The notes: generated by a model not told the origin, from the letters alone. Shown: positions 8,397-16,800, counted from the first letter of the stretch. The stretch is DNA of 64,000 bases from Paenibacillus sp. PAMC 26794 (GCF_000316035.1 NZ_ANHX01000079.1:1-64000); one strand, 5' to 3'. Program-made: numbers and translations.

Positions 8397-10478
8397 ATGA
8401 TGATGATTAGCGCGCAACAACTGACTCAATACCACGGAGCACATCTGGTGCTGGACGGCATTACGTTTGAAATTATGGAAGGTGACAAGGTCGCCCTAAT
8501 CGGCCGCAACGGAAGCGGGAAAACGACACTCATGCGCCTGATGGCAAGGCTGAATAAGCCGGACGAAGGTCAATTGATGATAAAGAAAGATACACGAATG
8601 GGATATGTGGCACAAGTTCCAGAAGGATTGGACGACCATACCGTACTGGATGTACTGAGTCTTGGATTCAAGGAGCTTATGATATGTCGCACGCAAATGG
8701 AGGAAATGGAGCAGCAGATGTCCGATCCGGCATGTGCAGCAGACCCTAATCAATTGGAGCGCCTGCTGAAGCGCTACGCAGCGCTGCAAGACCAGTTCGA
8801 GCGTGAGGGTGGATACGAGATGGATGCCCGGATCGATCAGGTGGCGGACGGTTTGGATATCGCCAAGGCGCATTATGGTTGGCGCTTTGGTTCCCTGTCC
8901 GGTGGGGAGCAGACTCGGGTGCTGCTGGCTTCACAGCTAATCGTAAGACCCGACCTGTTATTGCTGGATGAGCCGACAAACCATCTTGATCTGGAGCGGG
9001 TCGAGTGGCTGGAAGGATTTTTACGAGAATACCCCGGCACCATTGTCCTAATCTCGCATGATCGCTATTTTCTGGATCGGGTCGTGAATCGAACACTGGA
9101 GCTGGAGGATGGAGAAGCGGAAACGTCTGCTGGCGGTTATACGGAATATATGAAAGTGAAGGAACAACGGCTGTTGCAGCAATTCGAAGAGTTCAAGGAG
9201 CAGCAGAAGGTTATCAAAAAAATGAAGGAAACGATCCGCCAGTTAGAGGAGTGGGGCCGAGTTGGTGGGAATGAAAAGTTCTTCAGACGGGCGGCTTCTA
9301 TGCGTAAAGCCATCGAGCGGATGGAACAGGTGAAGCGTCCTGTACTGGAGCGCCGCAATGCCGAATTCGATGTGCGTCCTACGGATCGAACGGGTAAACG
9401 GGTAGCGGTATTGGAACAGGTCGAGAAGAGCTATGGTGAGCGTGAAATCCTGCACGGGGTCTCGGGTCTGCTGGAATATGGAGATAAAATTGCACTCATT
9501 GGCCGCAATGGCTCCGGCAAGACGACACTGTTCAAGCTGTTGCTTGGTGACGAGCAGCCCAATGCGGGCAAGCTGGAGTGGGGGGCGCGTGTGGATATCG
9601 GGTATCTGGCTCAACAGGAGGAACCTACGAATCCAAAGCTGAATGTACTCGAATACTTCCGTCTAGAAGCAGGCGTGGAAGAGGGAGAGGCTCGCGGAAT
9701 TCTGGCACGATATCTGTTCTATGGAGCGGATGTATTCCGCTCTGTCGGGCAATTATCTGGCGGGGAATGGACGCGTCTGCGGCTAGCTCTTCTGGTGCAA
9801 CGTAAACCCAATGTACTGCTGCTCGATGAGCCAACCAACCATCTGGATATCGCATCCAGAGAAGCGCTGGAAGAGTCCTTGGTTGATTTTGAAGGAACCG
9901 TACTTGCCATCTCGCATGATCGGTACTTCGTCAATCGCCTCGCTTCCCGTGTCTGGGAACTGGAGGACGGTCAGATTACTGCTTATCTGGGAGACTATGA
10001 GGCGTATCGTGAGAAGAAGCTTGATTTGCAAGCTCGTGCGGCGGCGACAACTCAGGCTACAGCAGGCGTGGGCGTTTCTTCTCGTGGGAACACCAAGTCA
10101 GAGATGAAGTCAGGTTTAACGTCCGAGCCTGGCGGGACTGCCAGATCAGGGAAGAAGCCAGGAGCAACCTCGACAATGAACGGATCCACTGTTGTAGCTG
10201 CCGGTGGAAGTCATGATCATAAAGCTTCTACTGAATCAGGTAAGGCGTTCACTCCTTCGGCAGCAACTGCATCGAAACATAGAAGTGGCAATGGTAACAA
10301 ACCGTCTGCGGAGAAGCTGGAACAGACGTTGGCTCGTCTTGAAGCACAGATTCAGTTGCTGGATCAACAGTTGGAAGTTGTGCAAAACAATCCGCTTGAA
10401 CTGGAACAAATCTGGAATGATCGCGAGCAATTGTCCACTGAATACAATGATGTATTGGCCCAGTGGGCTGAGTTATAA
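8397..10478 (+). CDS. ABC-F family ribosome-associated ATPase
   Basis: A 693-residue soluble protein with two ABC ATPase domains and no membrane segment. Domain 1 has Walker A GRNGSGKTT (about residue 36), signature LSGGEQ and Walker B LLLLDEPTNHLD. A charged helical linker (FKEQQKVIKKMKETIRQLEEW) of the tRNA-interacting type follows. Domain 2 repeats GRNGSGKTT, LSGGEW and LLLLDEPTNHLD. From about residue 545 to 632 there is a G/S/T/K-rich stretch, then a C-terminal coiled coil as in Uup/YdiF-like members. ABC-F proteins bind the ribosomal E site and either rescue stalled translation or protect from antibiotics. ATG 8397 is fixed by AGGAGG at 8382-8387. The leader ORF and terminator upstream suggest induction by ribosome-targeting stress; the exact subfamily is not certain. 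Confidence 0.92.
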   Translation: MMMISAQQLTQYHGAHLVLDGITFEIMEGDKVALIGRNGSGKTTLMRLMARLNKPDEGQLMIKKDTRMGYVAQVPEGLDDHTVLDVLSLGFKELMICRTQMEEMEQQMSDPACAADPNQLERLLKRYAALQDQFEREGGYEMDARIDQVADGLDIAKAHYGWRFGSLSGGEQTRVLLASQLIVRPDLLLLDEPTNHLDLERVEWLEGFLREYPGTIVLISHDRYFLDRVVNRTLELEDGEAETSAGGYTEYMKVKEQRLLQQFEEFKEQQKVIKKMKETIRQLEEWGRVGGNEKFFRRAASMRKAIERMEQVKRPVLERRNAEFDVRPTDRTGKRVAVLEQVEKSYGEREILHGVSGLLEYGDKIALIGRNGSGKTTLFKLLLGDEQPNAGKLEWGARVDIGYLAQQEEPTNPKLNVLEYFRLEAGVEEGEARGILARYLFYGADVFRSVGQLSGGEWTRLRLALLVQRKPNVLLLDEPTNHLDIASREALEESLVDFEGTVLAISHDRYFVNRLASRVWELEDGQITAYLGDYEAYREKKLDLQARAAATTQATAGVGVSSRGNTKSEMKSGLTSEPGGTARSGKKPGATSTMNGSTVVAAGGSHDHKASTESGKAFTPSAATASKHRSGNGNKPSAEKLEQTLARLEAQIQLLDQQLEVVQNNPLELEQIWNDREQLSTEYNDVLAQWAEL

Positions 10479-10513
10479 GTCCGAATGGCATGAGAATAAG
10501 ATTAAAAAAGTGC

Positions 10514-10540
10514 GGTCGGAGAGTCTTCTCCGGCCTTTTT
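10514..10540 (+). terminator. Rho-independent terminator of the ABC-F gene
   Basis: A 9-bp stem (10514-10522 with 10527-10535), loop GTCT, then TTTTT, 35 bases after the ABC-F stop. Confidence 0.85.
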
Positions 10541-10647
10541 GAACTGGATTGCGTACCAAAAGTAGAAAACAGTATGTTATTTCCTGCTTCGTTAATCGGA
10601 GAACGAAGGTAGCCAACATGTTCTTTATTACATGTCATGGTGAATAG

Positions 10648-10673
10648 TGTAACTTTTTTCCTTCTGATGCGTT
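10648..10673 (+). promoter_or_regulatory. Possible ECF-sigma promoter of the yjf-like operon
   Basis: TGTAAC, 16 bases, then CGTT resembles the -35/-10 pattern of SigX/SigW-type promoters in Bacillus. It lies about 75 bases upstream of the operon. This is a visual match only. Confidence 0.28.
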
Positions 10674-10735
10674 AAATACGTTTGTATGAATTGAAACGGC
10701 TCACCTAAGAGCTCACAGAAAGGGAGGGTATCGGT

Positions 10736-11215
10736 ATCTATTATTCATTGACGTATCGGAGTTGGTCGGATGATCGACAGGCGGAGACGGGGGTGCTGGA
10801 ACAGGCTTCAGTCACACGAGATGAACTGTTCATGCGCAAACTGGTGGATGCCACCCTGGTGAAAAACAAACTCTGGGCGCATCTGTCCAATGAATGCCAG
10901 GATGGGCGAGAACATGCAGTATATGTAACGGCGTATGAGCAACAGATGCCGGATGAGTACGGTGCAGCCATTGCGGATGCTGCGCTGGCGATGTGCAAAA
11001 TGTCTTCCATGTATAGTGCAGAGTACATGTTGTGGAATGGAAGTTCATTTCAGGAGTTGGAACTCACAGCTTCCTCCACCTATACGATGGAGCTTGCCGA
11101 GCAACTGCTGGACCATTATATGGTTCGCGGGGGCAAGACGTATGAGTTCCTGTATTCCGTGCTGGATGCAGATCGCAAGAAAGTGTTGTTTTATATGAAA
11201 GAGGTGGATCTGTGA
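10736..11215 (+). CDS. Hypothetical protein, first gene of yjf-like operon
   Basis: An approximately 160-residue soluble protein (IYYSLTYRSWSDDRQAETGVL...) without recognised motif; the body is helical with a TYEFLYSVLDADRKKVLFYMKE end. There is no ATG or GTG near the ribosome site GGGAGGG (10722-10728). The frame offers ATC at 10736, 7 bases after it, or TTG at 10748, 19 bases after it; a rare ATC start is the better spaced choice, TTG the conservative one. It overlaps the next gene by one base, so cotranslation is likely. Conserved placement with a lipoprotein, an ATP-grasp enzyme and a DUF350 protein suggests a shared membrane-associated role. Confidence 0.7.
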   Translation: MYYSLTYRSWSDDRQAETGVLEQASVTRDELFMRKLVDATLVKNKLWAHLSNECQDGREHAVYVTAYEQQMPDEYGAAIADAALAMCKMSSMYSAEYMLWNGSSFQELELTASSTYTMELAEQLLDHYMVRGGKTYEFLYSVLDADRKKVLFYMKEVDL

Positions 11216-11505
11216 TGAGTGACCAAGAGCGGGGGCAAGCATCGAAACCCGGGTCAAAAGCGAAACTGGTTGCTTTCTCCCTGATGCTGGCGGTTCCTGC
11301 CGTGTTATCCGGTTGTGGCAGCAACAATGATGAATGTGACCCGGAGTATGATACCGGATGTGAATATGATTCCAGCAGTGGGCACTATTACTACGGTGGA
11401 TCGTCTTATCGAAGCAACAAGGACAGTAACAGTAACAGCTCCTATAGCAAATCCAAGTCCAAATCAAGCGGCTTCGGTAGCTTCTTCCGCAGCTCGGGAG
11501 GATAA
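11215..11505 (+). CDS. Small lipoprotein (YjfM-like)
   Basis: A 96-residue protein with an N-terminal basic region, a hydrophobic segment (about 18-33) and a lipobox L-S-G-C with the modified cysteine at residue 34. The mature part is short, Ser/Tyr/Lys-rich and low-complexity, ending in a GFGSFFRSSGG tail. Its position between the first operon gene and the ATP-grasp gene matches E. coli yjfM, whose product is also a small exported low-complexity protein. It may be the substrate or scaffold for the ATP-grasp enzyme; that is inference. ATG 11215 overlaps the preceding TGA. Confidence 0.75.
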   Translation: MSDQERGQASKPGSKAKLVAFSLMLAVPAVLSGCGSNNDECDPEYDTGCEYDSSSGHYYYGGSSYRSNKDSNSNSSYSKSKSKSSGFGSFFRSSGG

Positions 11506-11509
11506 CCGG

Positions 11510-12910
11510 ATGAGGCAAGTGGTTCAACTGCCGTTAAGTCACGAAGAGGTATTTCAGGGTGAAACGGAACAACAGATTCCATATCATCGAATGTACGGGA
11601 AGCAATATTGTGTGCCTGCATTAACGGTCTACTCTCCCTCGGAGGTGCTGGAACTGCATACCGCAGCCGAGGCGGTAGACGGCATTTACTGTAAAGTGAT
11701 GCGATTTATCCAGCAATATATGCCGGATTCCTTTTTGGAGCATCAGCTGGGTATCCATCCCGGGCTTATCCCGGCGGCACGTATGGAGTTGGTAACTGGA
11801 GGCATTACCCGTCAGGACTGGATTATTGGAGAAGCTGGACCGAAGTGTATTGAAAATAATACGGACACCCCTACGGGTATACCGGAGGTTGCTGCATTGG
11901 AAAATATCCTGGTCGGTCTTGCTGATGATGCTACGCTAACTGCACCATCTGCCGAGATGGATACACGTATTTGGGAGTGTTTCAGGATATGGCTCGAATT
12001 CTACGCAAACCAAGGATTGAAGGGTCCGGTGACATTCACTTCTTTTGGCGAACATGTCGAAGATCGTACAAATACGGAATACCTGATGAAACGCTGTCAG
12101 GAAGCGGGATACGAAGTTTTCTATGCTCCACTTGAGGAACTGGAGATTGTTCCGGGAGAGGCGCTTTACCATAGGGGGCGGGAGATTAACTTGCTGTATC
12201 GCCTTTATCCGCTGGAGTATCTGATCGATGATCGGGATGAGACGACAGGGGTGGACATTGGTGCTGCGCTGCTTGAACTTGTACGTGAGGGAAGATTGGG
12301 CCTGATGAATCCCGTTCAGCATGTGCTGATGCAGAGCAAAGGCTTCATGGCAGCAATCTGGTCGCTCTACGAGCGTAACGAGCAGACCCCGGAATATTGC
12401 GGGTTTACCCTCTTTGATGAAGCAGAGATGGACGTGATTTCCCGATATCTGCTACCCACCTATTTTTCATCTGAGCCCTTCGAGCTGAACGCCATATCAT
12501 ATGTAGCCAAAAGCTACTGGGGACGCGAAGGCAGAGGAACTCTTTTGCTGGATGGAGGAACGGACAATGCCTTTGGAAAGCAGGATATGGAGCATCCTCT
12601 TAACGAGGCGCTGGAATCCAATCTTGCAACTGCGGCAACAGACGAGGATGAAGAGATCACAGCTTATTACGAAAATCAGCCCAAAATCTATCAGCAGCTG
12701 GTTCCGATGGAACAGGTTGTGATCGAGACGGAAGCTGGAGCATACAGCGGTTATCTGCTTACAGGGGTGTTTGTTATCGGTGGGCGTTTGGCTGGGATAC
12801 TACCACGGGTCGGGGAGAAAGTAACCGGAGATATGGCCTATTATTGCGCGGCTACGGTTCGTGAACGGATGAATGATGAGGAGGAGAAGGAATGGAAAAC
12901 TTGGGATTAA
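11510..12910 (+). CDS. Glutathionylspermidine synthase-like ATP-grasp protein (YjfC-like)
   Basis: A 466-residue member of the glutathionylspermidine synthase/YjfC/YgiC group, which couples ATP hydrolysis to amide bond formation between a carboxylate and an amine. Seen: the pre-ATP-grasp region WIIGEAGPKCIENNTDTPTGIPEVAALE near residues 103-131, then the PLEYLIDDRDE, LMNPVQHVLMQSKGFMAAIWSLYE and SYWGREGRGTLLL segments typical of the fold, and a closing TGVFVIGGRLAGILPRVGEKVTG. ATG 11510 has GGGAGGA 7 bases upstream. There is no cysteine amidase domain, so it is the synthetase-only form. The neighbours suggest it modifies a peptide or lipoprotein, or handles polyamines, at the membrane. Confidence 0.85.
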   Translation: MRQVVQLPLSHEEVFQGETEQQIPYHRMYGKQYCVPALTVYSPSEVLELHTAAEAVDGIYCKVMRFIQQYMPDSFLEHQLGIHPGLIPAARMELVTGGITRQDWIIGEAGPKCIENNTDTPTGIPEVAALENILVGLADDATLTAPSAEMDTRIWECFRIWLEFYANQGLKGPVTFTSFGEHVEDRTNTEYLMKRCQEAGYEVFYAPLEELEIVPGEALYHRGREINLLYRLYPLEYLIDDRDETTGVDIGAALLELVREGRLGLMNPVQHVLMQSKGFMAAIWSLYERNEQTPEYCGFTLFDEAEMDVISRYLLPTYFSSEPFELNAISYVAKSYWGREGRGTLLLDGGTDNAFGKQDMEHPLNEALESNLATAATDEDEEITAYYENQPKIYQQLVPMEQVVIETEAGAYSGYLLTGVFVIGGRLAGILPRVGEKVTGDMAYYCAATVRERMNDEEEKEWKTWD

Positions 12911-13296
12911 ACCTCGTGAATGTTGCGGTGGGTGTAGGCATTCTGCTGGTGGTATTGGTATGTGGATATTTCGCTTTTAGCAAATTGACCCGGTATAACG
13001 ATAGTGAGGAAATCGCCAAAGGTAACGAGGCGGCAGGCATGTACATGGGCAGCAAATTGCTGGGACTGTGTATTATTGTGGGCATGGTATCTTTCTCGAC
13101 GCATTCGTGGTTGGATATGCTGCTGTGGTCGGCGTTTGGAATTATTGTGCTGTGCCTGGTCTATATTATATTTGATTTCCTGATTCCGAAAATGCGGGTA
13201 TGTGACGAAATCGCACGAGGCAATATGGCGGTAGCCCAGCTGCTCCGTTCGATTATCATCGGCGTTTCCATCGTCATCGGTACGTTTTTGATGTAA
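12892..13296 (+). CDS. DUF350 family membrane protein (YjfL-like)
   Basis: A 134-residue, four-helix membrane protein built from two similar halves, each ending in an amphipathic N-x-A-x-A motif (EEIAKGNEAAGMYMG at about 41-55 and DEIARGNMAVAQLL at about 104-117). This internal repeat is the DUF350/YjfL hallmark. The start overlaps the end of the ATP-grasp gene by 19 bases, indicating tight translational coupling. The biochemical role of the family is not known. Confidence 0.88.
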   Translation: MENLGLNLVNVAVGVGILLVVLVCGYFAFSKLTRYNDSEEIAKGNEAAGMYMGSKLLGLCIIVGMVSFSTHSWLDMLLWSAFGIIVLCLVYIIFDFLIPKMRVCDEIARGNMAVAQLLRSIIIGVSIVIGTFLM

Positions 13297-13337
13297 AATA
13301 AGCCTAGAGGTAAAAGATAATTTAGAATGAATATAGT

Positions 13338-13351
13338 GTTTACACGTAAAC
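13338..13351. promoter_or_regulatory. Palindrome upstream of nucleoside hydrolase
   Basis: GTTTACACGTAAAC: perfect 6-base arms around AC, 92 bases before the nucleoside hydrolase start. The form is typical of LacI-type operators. No cognate regulator is adjacent. Confidence 0.35.
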
Positions 13352-13442
13352 GAAGAGGACAGAAAAAATCTGGAGAAGCGAAGCGTGTAATGTTGTATTT
13401 TTGTTCTAAATGAATATCAGACGGAAGAAGGAGCGCGGCATC

Positions 13443-14390
13443 ATGAGAAGAGTCATCATCGATACAGATACAGCAGGAGACGATACGATTGCGATCCTGA
13501 CAGCATTGCATCACTTTCAGGTGGAAGGCATAACCATTACGGGCGGTAACGTACAATTCGACCAGGAGGTTGAAAATGCCCTGTACACGGTACAGGTTGC
13601 TGGACATGGCGGCAAGGTGCCTGTGTATAAAGGTTGCGAGCGTCCGCTAATGGCCTACGGAAAGGCTCAGCACCGTACAGTGGAAGACGTGCATGGCGAT
13701 GACGGCATGGGCGGTGCGCATTTCCCGAAGGCGGATCAGCGTCCCGAGAGCGGGCATGCGGTTGATTTTATCATTGAGAAGGTGCATGCACATCCGGGTG
13801 AAATTGAGCTGCTGGCGATTGCCCCGCTGACTAATATTGCGATGGCGATCCAAAAGGACCCAACCATTATTCCGGAGATTGCTCACCTGTACATCATGGG
13901 TGGAACCAATAATGCACTGGGCAATATCACACCGGCGGCGGAGTATAACTTCTACGTGGACCCGGAAGCGGCGAAAATTGTACTGCATGCCGGCATTCCG
14001 ATCACGATGGTTGGCTGGGAGATGTGTACGCAATATTCAGTGATGGACGATGACGATCATGCAGAGATTGCGGCTCTGGGTACATCCGGTGCCGATTTCT
14101 TCACCGCAATCAACAAAGTGGTTATGCAGTTCAACAAGTCGGTACATAAACTCAATGGCACCACTCATCCCGATACGTTGCTAATGGCTGTTGCGGCAAA
14201 TGAATCCATCATGACCAAGTCGGGTCAATATTATGTGGATGTGGAAGCGGCAGGAGAGTTGACACGTGGATACAGTGTGGTTGATATCAACGGACGTTTT
14301 GGCAAAGAGCATAATGTACGTGTATGTGAAGCCATCGATCGGCCCAAATTCAAATCCATGCTGCTGGACGTTCTCTCAGCGATCCAATAA
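13443..14390 (+). CDS. Nucleoside hydrolase (inosine-uridine type)
   Basis: A 315-residue enzyme that cleaves the N-glycosidic bond of nucleosides to ribose and base. The calcium-binding signature DTDTAGDD is at residues 7-14, the family's D-T-D-x-x-x-D-D. Further marks are LAIAPLTNIA, LYIMGG and a C-terminal substrate segment AAEYNFYVDPEAAKIVL. Length is normal. ATG 13443 is supported by AAGGAG about 10 bases upstream. It stands alone and probably serves purine or pyrimidine salvage. Confidence 0.93.
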   Translation: MRRVIIDTDTAGDDTIAILTALHHFQVEGITITGGNVQFDQEVENALYTVQVAGHGGKVPVYKGCERPLMAYGKAQHRTVEDVHGDDGMGGAHFPKADQRPESGHAVDFIIEKVHAHPGEIELLAIAPLTNIAMAIQKDPTIIPEIAHLYIMGGTNNALGNITPAAEYNFYVDPEAAKIVLHAGIPITMVGWEMCTQYSVMDDDDHAEIAALGTSGADFFTAINKVVMQFNKSVHKLNGTTHPDTLLMAVAANESIMTKSGQYYVDVEAAGELTRGYSVVDINGRFGKEHNVRVCEAIDRPKFKSMLLDVLSAIQ

Positions 14391-14423
14391 ACGCAGGAAT
14401 TTAACTGCAGGAAAAAAGAAGAA

Positions 14424-14454
14424 AATCCGTGCCTATCCCAGGTACGGATTTTTT
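14424..14454 (+). terminator. Terminator of the nucleoside hydrolase gene
   Basis: An 11-pair stem (14424-14434 with 14440-14450, one G-T), 5-base loop, then a T run. Confidence 0.85.
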
Positions 14455-14478
14455 ATTGCCCATTTTTGGCATAACTAC

Positions 14479-14524
14479 TTCACCTGTCGTAGTAAATTGT
14501 GCTATACTTCAACTACTACGACAG
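14479..14524 (+). promoter_or_regulatory. PadR promoter with flanking operator arms
   Basis: A -10 box TATACT at 14503-14508 and weak -35 TTCACC at 14479-14484. Perfect inverted 11-base arms CTGTCGTAGTA (14484-14494) and TACTACGACAG (14514-14524) bracket the -10 element. The arrangement fits autorepression by the PadR protein encoded 28 bases downstream. Confidence 0.6.
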
Positions 14525-14551
14525 ATGAAGTAATGAGGAGGAGTATCTTTT

Positions 14552-14881
14552 GTGATCAGCAGTGACGTTATACGTGGCTACAATGATACGCTGATCCTCT
14601 ACATGCTGCTCGAAGGGGAGTCGTACGGCTACGAGATTTCCAAGAACATCAGGCAGCTGACAGAGGAAAAGTACGTCATGAAGGAGACGACATTATACTC
14701 GGCCTTCACCCGATTGGAGAAGAACGGTTATATTGAATCGTTTTACCTGGATGAGAATAGTTTGGGAAAGCGTCGTACCTATTACCGGATTACGCCGCCC
14801 GGCCTCGACTATTACAGAGAAAAGTGTGAGGAATGGAAGGTTACGCAGGAGGTTGTTAATCTATTTATCAGGGAGTTGTGA
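14552..14881 (+). CDS. PadR family transcriptional regulator
   Basis: A 109-residue winged-helix repressor. The PadR domain fills the protein: ILYMLLEGESYGYEISKNIRQLT, then the recognition region ETTLYSAFTRLEKNGYI and the wing SLGKRRTYYRITPPGLDYY. GTG 14552 follows GAGGAGGAG. Its partner membrane protein starts 6 bases after the stop, a common PadR pairing in which the regulator controls its own operon. Confidence 0.93.
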   Translation: MISSDVIRGYNDTLILYMLLEGESYGYEISKNIRQLTEEKYVMKETTLYSAFTRLEKNGYIESFYLDENSLGKRRTYYRITPPGLDYYREKCEEWKVTQEVVNLFIREL

Positions 14882-14887
14882 CGGAAC

Positions 14888-15865
14888 ATGGAGACAATTA
14901 TGGTGTATCTGGAGAACATGTTTGCTGGTCTACCGAAGACACCCGAGGTGGAGCATCTGAAGCAGGAGCTCCTTTCGGGGATGGAAGATAAGTACCTGGA
15001 GTTGAAGCGGGAAGGCAAGTCGGAGAATGAAGCCATCGGTATTGTGATCTCAGAATTTGGTAATATCGAGGAGCTAACTGCAGAACTCGGTATTCAACCA
15101 GTCAGTGCGGAAGAGGCAGTACCTGTGCTGACGGAAGAAGAAGCCTACGCATATACCACTGCAAAAAGAAATGCCGGATTTTGGATCGGGCTGGGTGTTT
15201 TATTGTGCGCGTCGGGTGTGGCGTTTCTGATTTTCATGGATACTTTATTTGAGAACTATGCCACTTCAGCTGCAAACCGTTCGGTGGAAACGGGGGCTGT
15301 ACTGGGCCTGATCGGCATGTTCGTGCTGATTGCCATTGCGGTAGGCATGTTCATTCACAGTGGCATGAAGCTTGAACGCTTCAGTCATATGGAGAAGGGC
15401 TTCCAGCTTCCTTATACACTTAAAATGAGTATTCAGCATAGTCGGGAGAGCTTCGCTCTGACTTATCGTATAGCCATCATTACGGGTGTCTGCCTGTGCA
15501 TTCTGTCTCCTGTGTTTATTTTCGCAGCCTCCTCTATCAATGATAACTACGCCTCTTATGGTGTATCTGCCTTTATGGTTATGGCTGGGGTAGGAGCATT
15601 CCTGTTTGTATATTACGGTAATATTCAGGGGGCTTACACGAACTTGCTGGAGAAGCACCAGTTGACGGTAGAGAAGAAGCAAGAAGTAAAGGTTGTGAGA
15701 GCCGTGGAAGCGATTGTATGGCCGCTGGCGACAGCCATCTTCTTGTTCACAGGCTTTGTATATCAACGGTGGGATATCAATTGGGCCATATTCCCGATTA
15801 CAGGCATTCTCTCCGGCAGCTTTAGCAATGTGTACCATATTATGAAAAGCAAAAATTCGTCCTGA
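14888..15865 (+). CDS. Permease-prefix (HAAS) domain membrane protein
   Basis: A 325-residue protein. Residues about 1-70 form a helical soluble domain (LKQELLSGMEDKYLELKREGKSENEAIGIVISEFG) of the type found in PadR-linked membrane proteins (permease prefix domain 1, HAAS or DUF1700-like). About six membrane segments follow, from residue 98 to the end, separated by a basic cytosolic loop near 160-180. The family's activity is unclear; it may sense envelope state or act with the PadR repressor. It is the last gene of the transcript. Confidence 0.8.
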   Translation: METIMVYLENMFAGLPKTPEVEHLKQELLSGMEDKYLELKREGKSENEAIGIVISEFGNIEELTAELGIQPVSAEEAVPVLTEEEAYAYTTAKRNAGFWIGLGVLLCASGVAFLIFMDTLFENYATSAANRSVETGAVLGLIGMFVLIAIAVGMFIHSGMKLERFSHMEKGFQLPYTLKMSIQHSRESFALTYRIAIITGVCLCILSPVFIFAASSINDNYASYGVSAFMVMAGVGAFLFVYYGNIQGAYTNLLEKHQLTVEKKQEVKVVRAVEAIVWPLATAIFLFTGFVYQRWDINWAIFPITGILSGSFSNVYHIMKSKNSS

Positions 15866-15882
15866 GCACTGCTTTAGCTAGT

Positions 15883-15920
15883 AAAGCCCACTTGATCTAT
15901 ATTGATCAGGTGGGCTTTTT
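15883..15920. terminator. Strong terminator after the PadR operon
   Basis: A 15-pair stem (15883-15897 with 15904-15918) with a 6-base loop and T run. It lies between convergent frames and could act on both strands. Confidence 0.85.
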
Positions 15921-15934
15921 GTGCTCCATTTAAT

Positions 15935-16171
15935 CTAGTTTTGCTGCAACAAAAACGAGCGGATACCTGTCGTGACCAGATCATGGTCTTCCTCATCAGG
16001 CAAACCCGATACTGTAATGGTGCCGACCTGTCTCTCATTTTTCAGAATCAGCGGGAAAGCGCCACCAGCCAGTACATAGTCCGATGAAGTCAGATTGAAG
16101 TCTTGCTCAAGTGTCTGATTTTCGCTTCTTAACCGGCATGGTTGAAGACGGCCCATTTGGAGACCATACAT
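15935..16171 (-). pseudogene. Remnant of a heme-degrading domain (UPF0303) protein
   Basis: The last 50 or so residues (YVLAGGAFPLIL...VGTITVSGLPDEEDHDLV) match the C-terminal signature of UPF0303/GlcG-like proteins: GGAFP, then G-T-I-T-V-SGLP-EEDH. The family is usually about 160 residues, whereas only about 78 are open here and no matching N-terminal half is visible upstream on the minus strand. It therefore looks like a 5'-deleted gene. The ATG at 16171 is probably not a real start. Confidence 0.6.
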
Positions 16172-16259
16172 TGGCTGTGTTAAAGTGAAGGGAACCTAAT
16201 ATACAAAACTCTTAAAGTTAAAATAAGTTATCGCTCAGTAGGCAGGAGGAGAGAACACG

Positions 16260-16751
16260 ATGCTGTTTTATTTTGTAGCACTGCTGGTGACTTTGGTGGA
16301 CCAGGGAACCAAGATTGCAGTGAGAATGTATATGGAAGTTGGCGACGTGATGAGACTGGGTAACTCGGGCATGCAATTACAGCATTACGAGAACAGTGGA
16401 ATGGCGGGCAGCATGTTTCAGGGGAATGCGCGTCTGTTCGGTGTGATTGCTGTTCTGTTCATAGCGGGTATGCTGTATTACCGGAGTAAAGGTGAGATTC
16501 GCGGTTTCTGGATGCAAGCTGGCGCGGGTTTCATGGTCGGCGGGGCACTGGGTAATGCGATCGATCGATTTATCTATGCCCGGGTAACGGATTTCTTGGT
16601 ATTTCCGTCAGGACGCGGGATTTTGAATCTCGCTGATGTCGCAATTAACATCGGTGTGGTCATGATCATCATTGGCATGTTGCTTCGTGCATTTCAGAGT
16701 TATCGAGCCAAGCGTTTACGCAATGCTTTGCCGAAAGTTGAGCGTTCGTGA
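16260..16751 (+). CDS. lspA: Lipoprotein signal peptidase
   Basis: Signal peptidase II, 163 residues, four membrane helices. It removes the signal peptide of prolipoproteins after lipidation, at the outer face of the membrane. The aspartic protease dyad is visible as D102 in GNAIDR and D126 in LNLADVAIN, both in family motifs; the N-terminal VDQGTK motif is also present. A GGAGGAG site precedes the ATG. The gene stands alone here rather than with rluD/pyr genes, so it may be a second copy in this genome; that cannot be decided from the window. Several lipoproteins in the window would be substrates of such an enzyme. Confidence 0.9.
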   Translation: MLFYFVALLVTLVDQGTKIAVRMYMEVGDVMRLGNSGMQLQHYENSGMAGSMFQGNARLFGVIAVLFIAGMLYYRSKGEIRGFWMQAGAGFMVGGALGNAIDRFIYARVTDFLVFPSGRGILNLADVAINIGVVMIIIGMLLRAFQSYRAKRLRNALPKVERS

Positions 16752-16800
16752 CACGTTGATAAGAGCATTATAGTGGCTGAGCATGAGGTGCATAAATGAG

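Noticed and set aside
9243-9614. Antisense ORF within the ABC-F gene
   Set aside because: Shadow frame opposite conserved ATPase motifs; no start signal.
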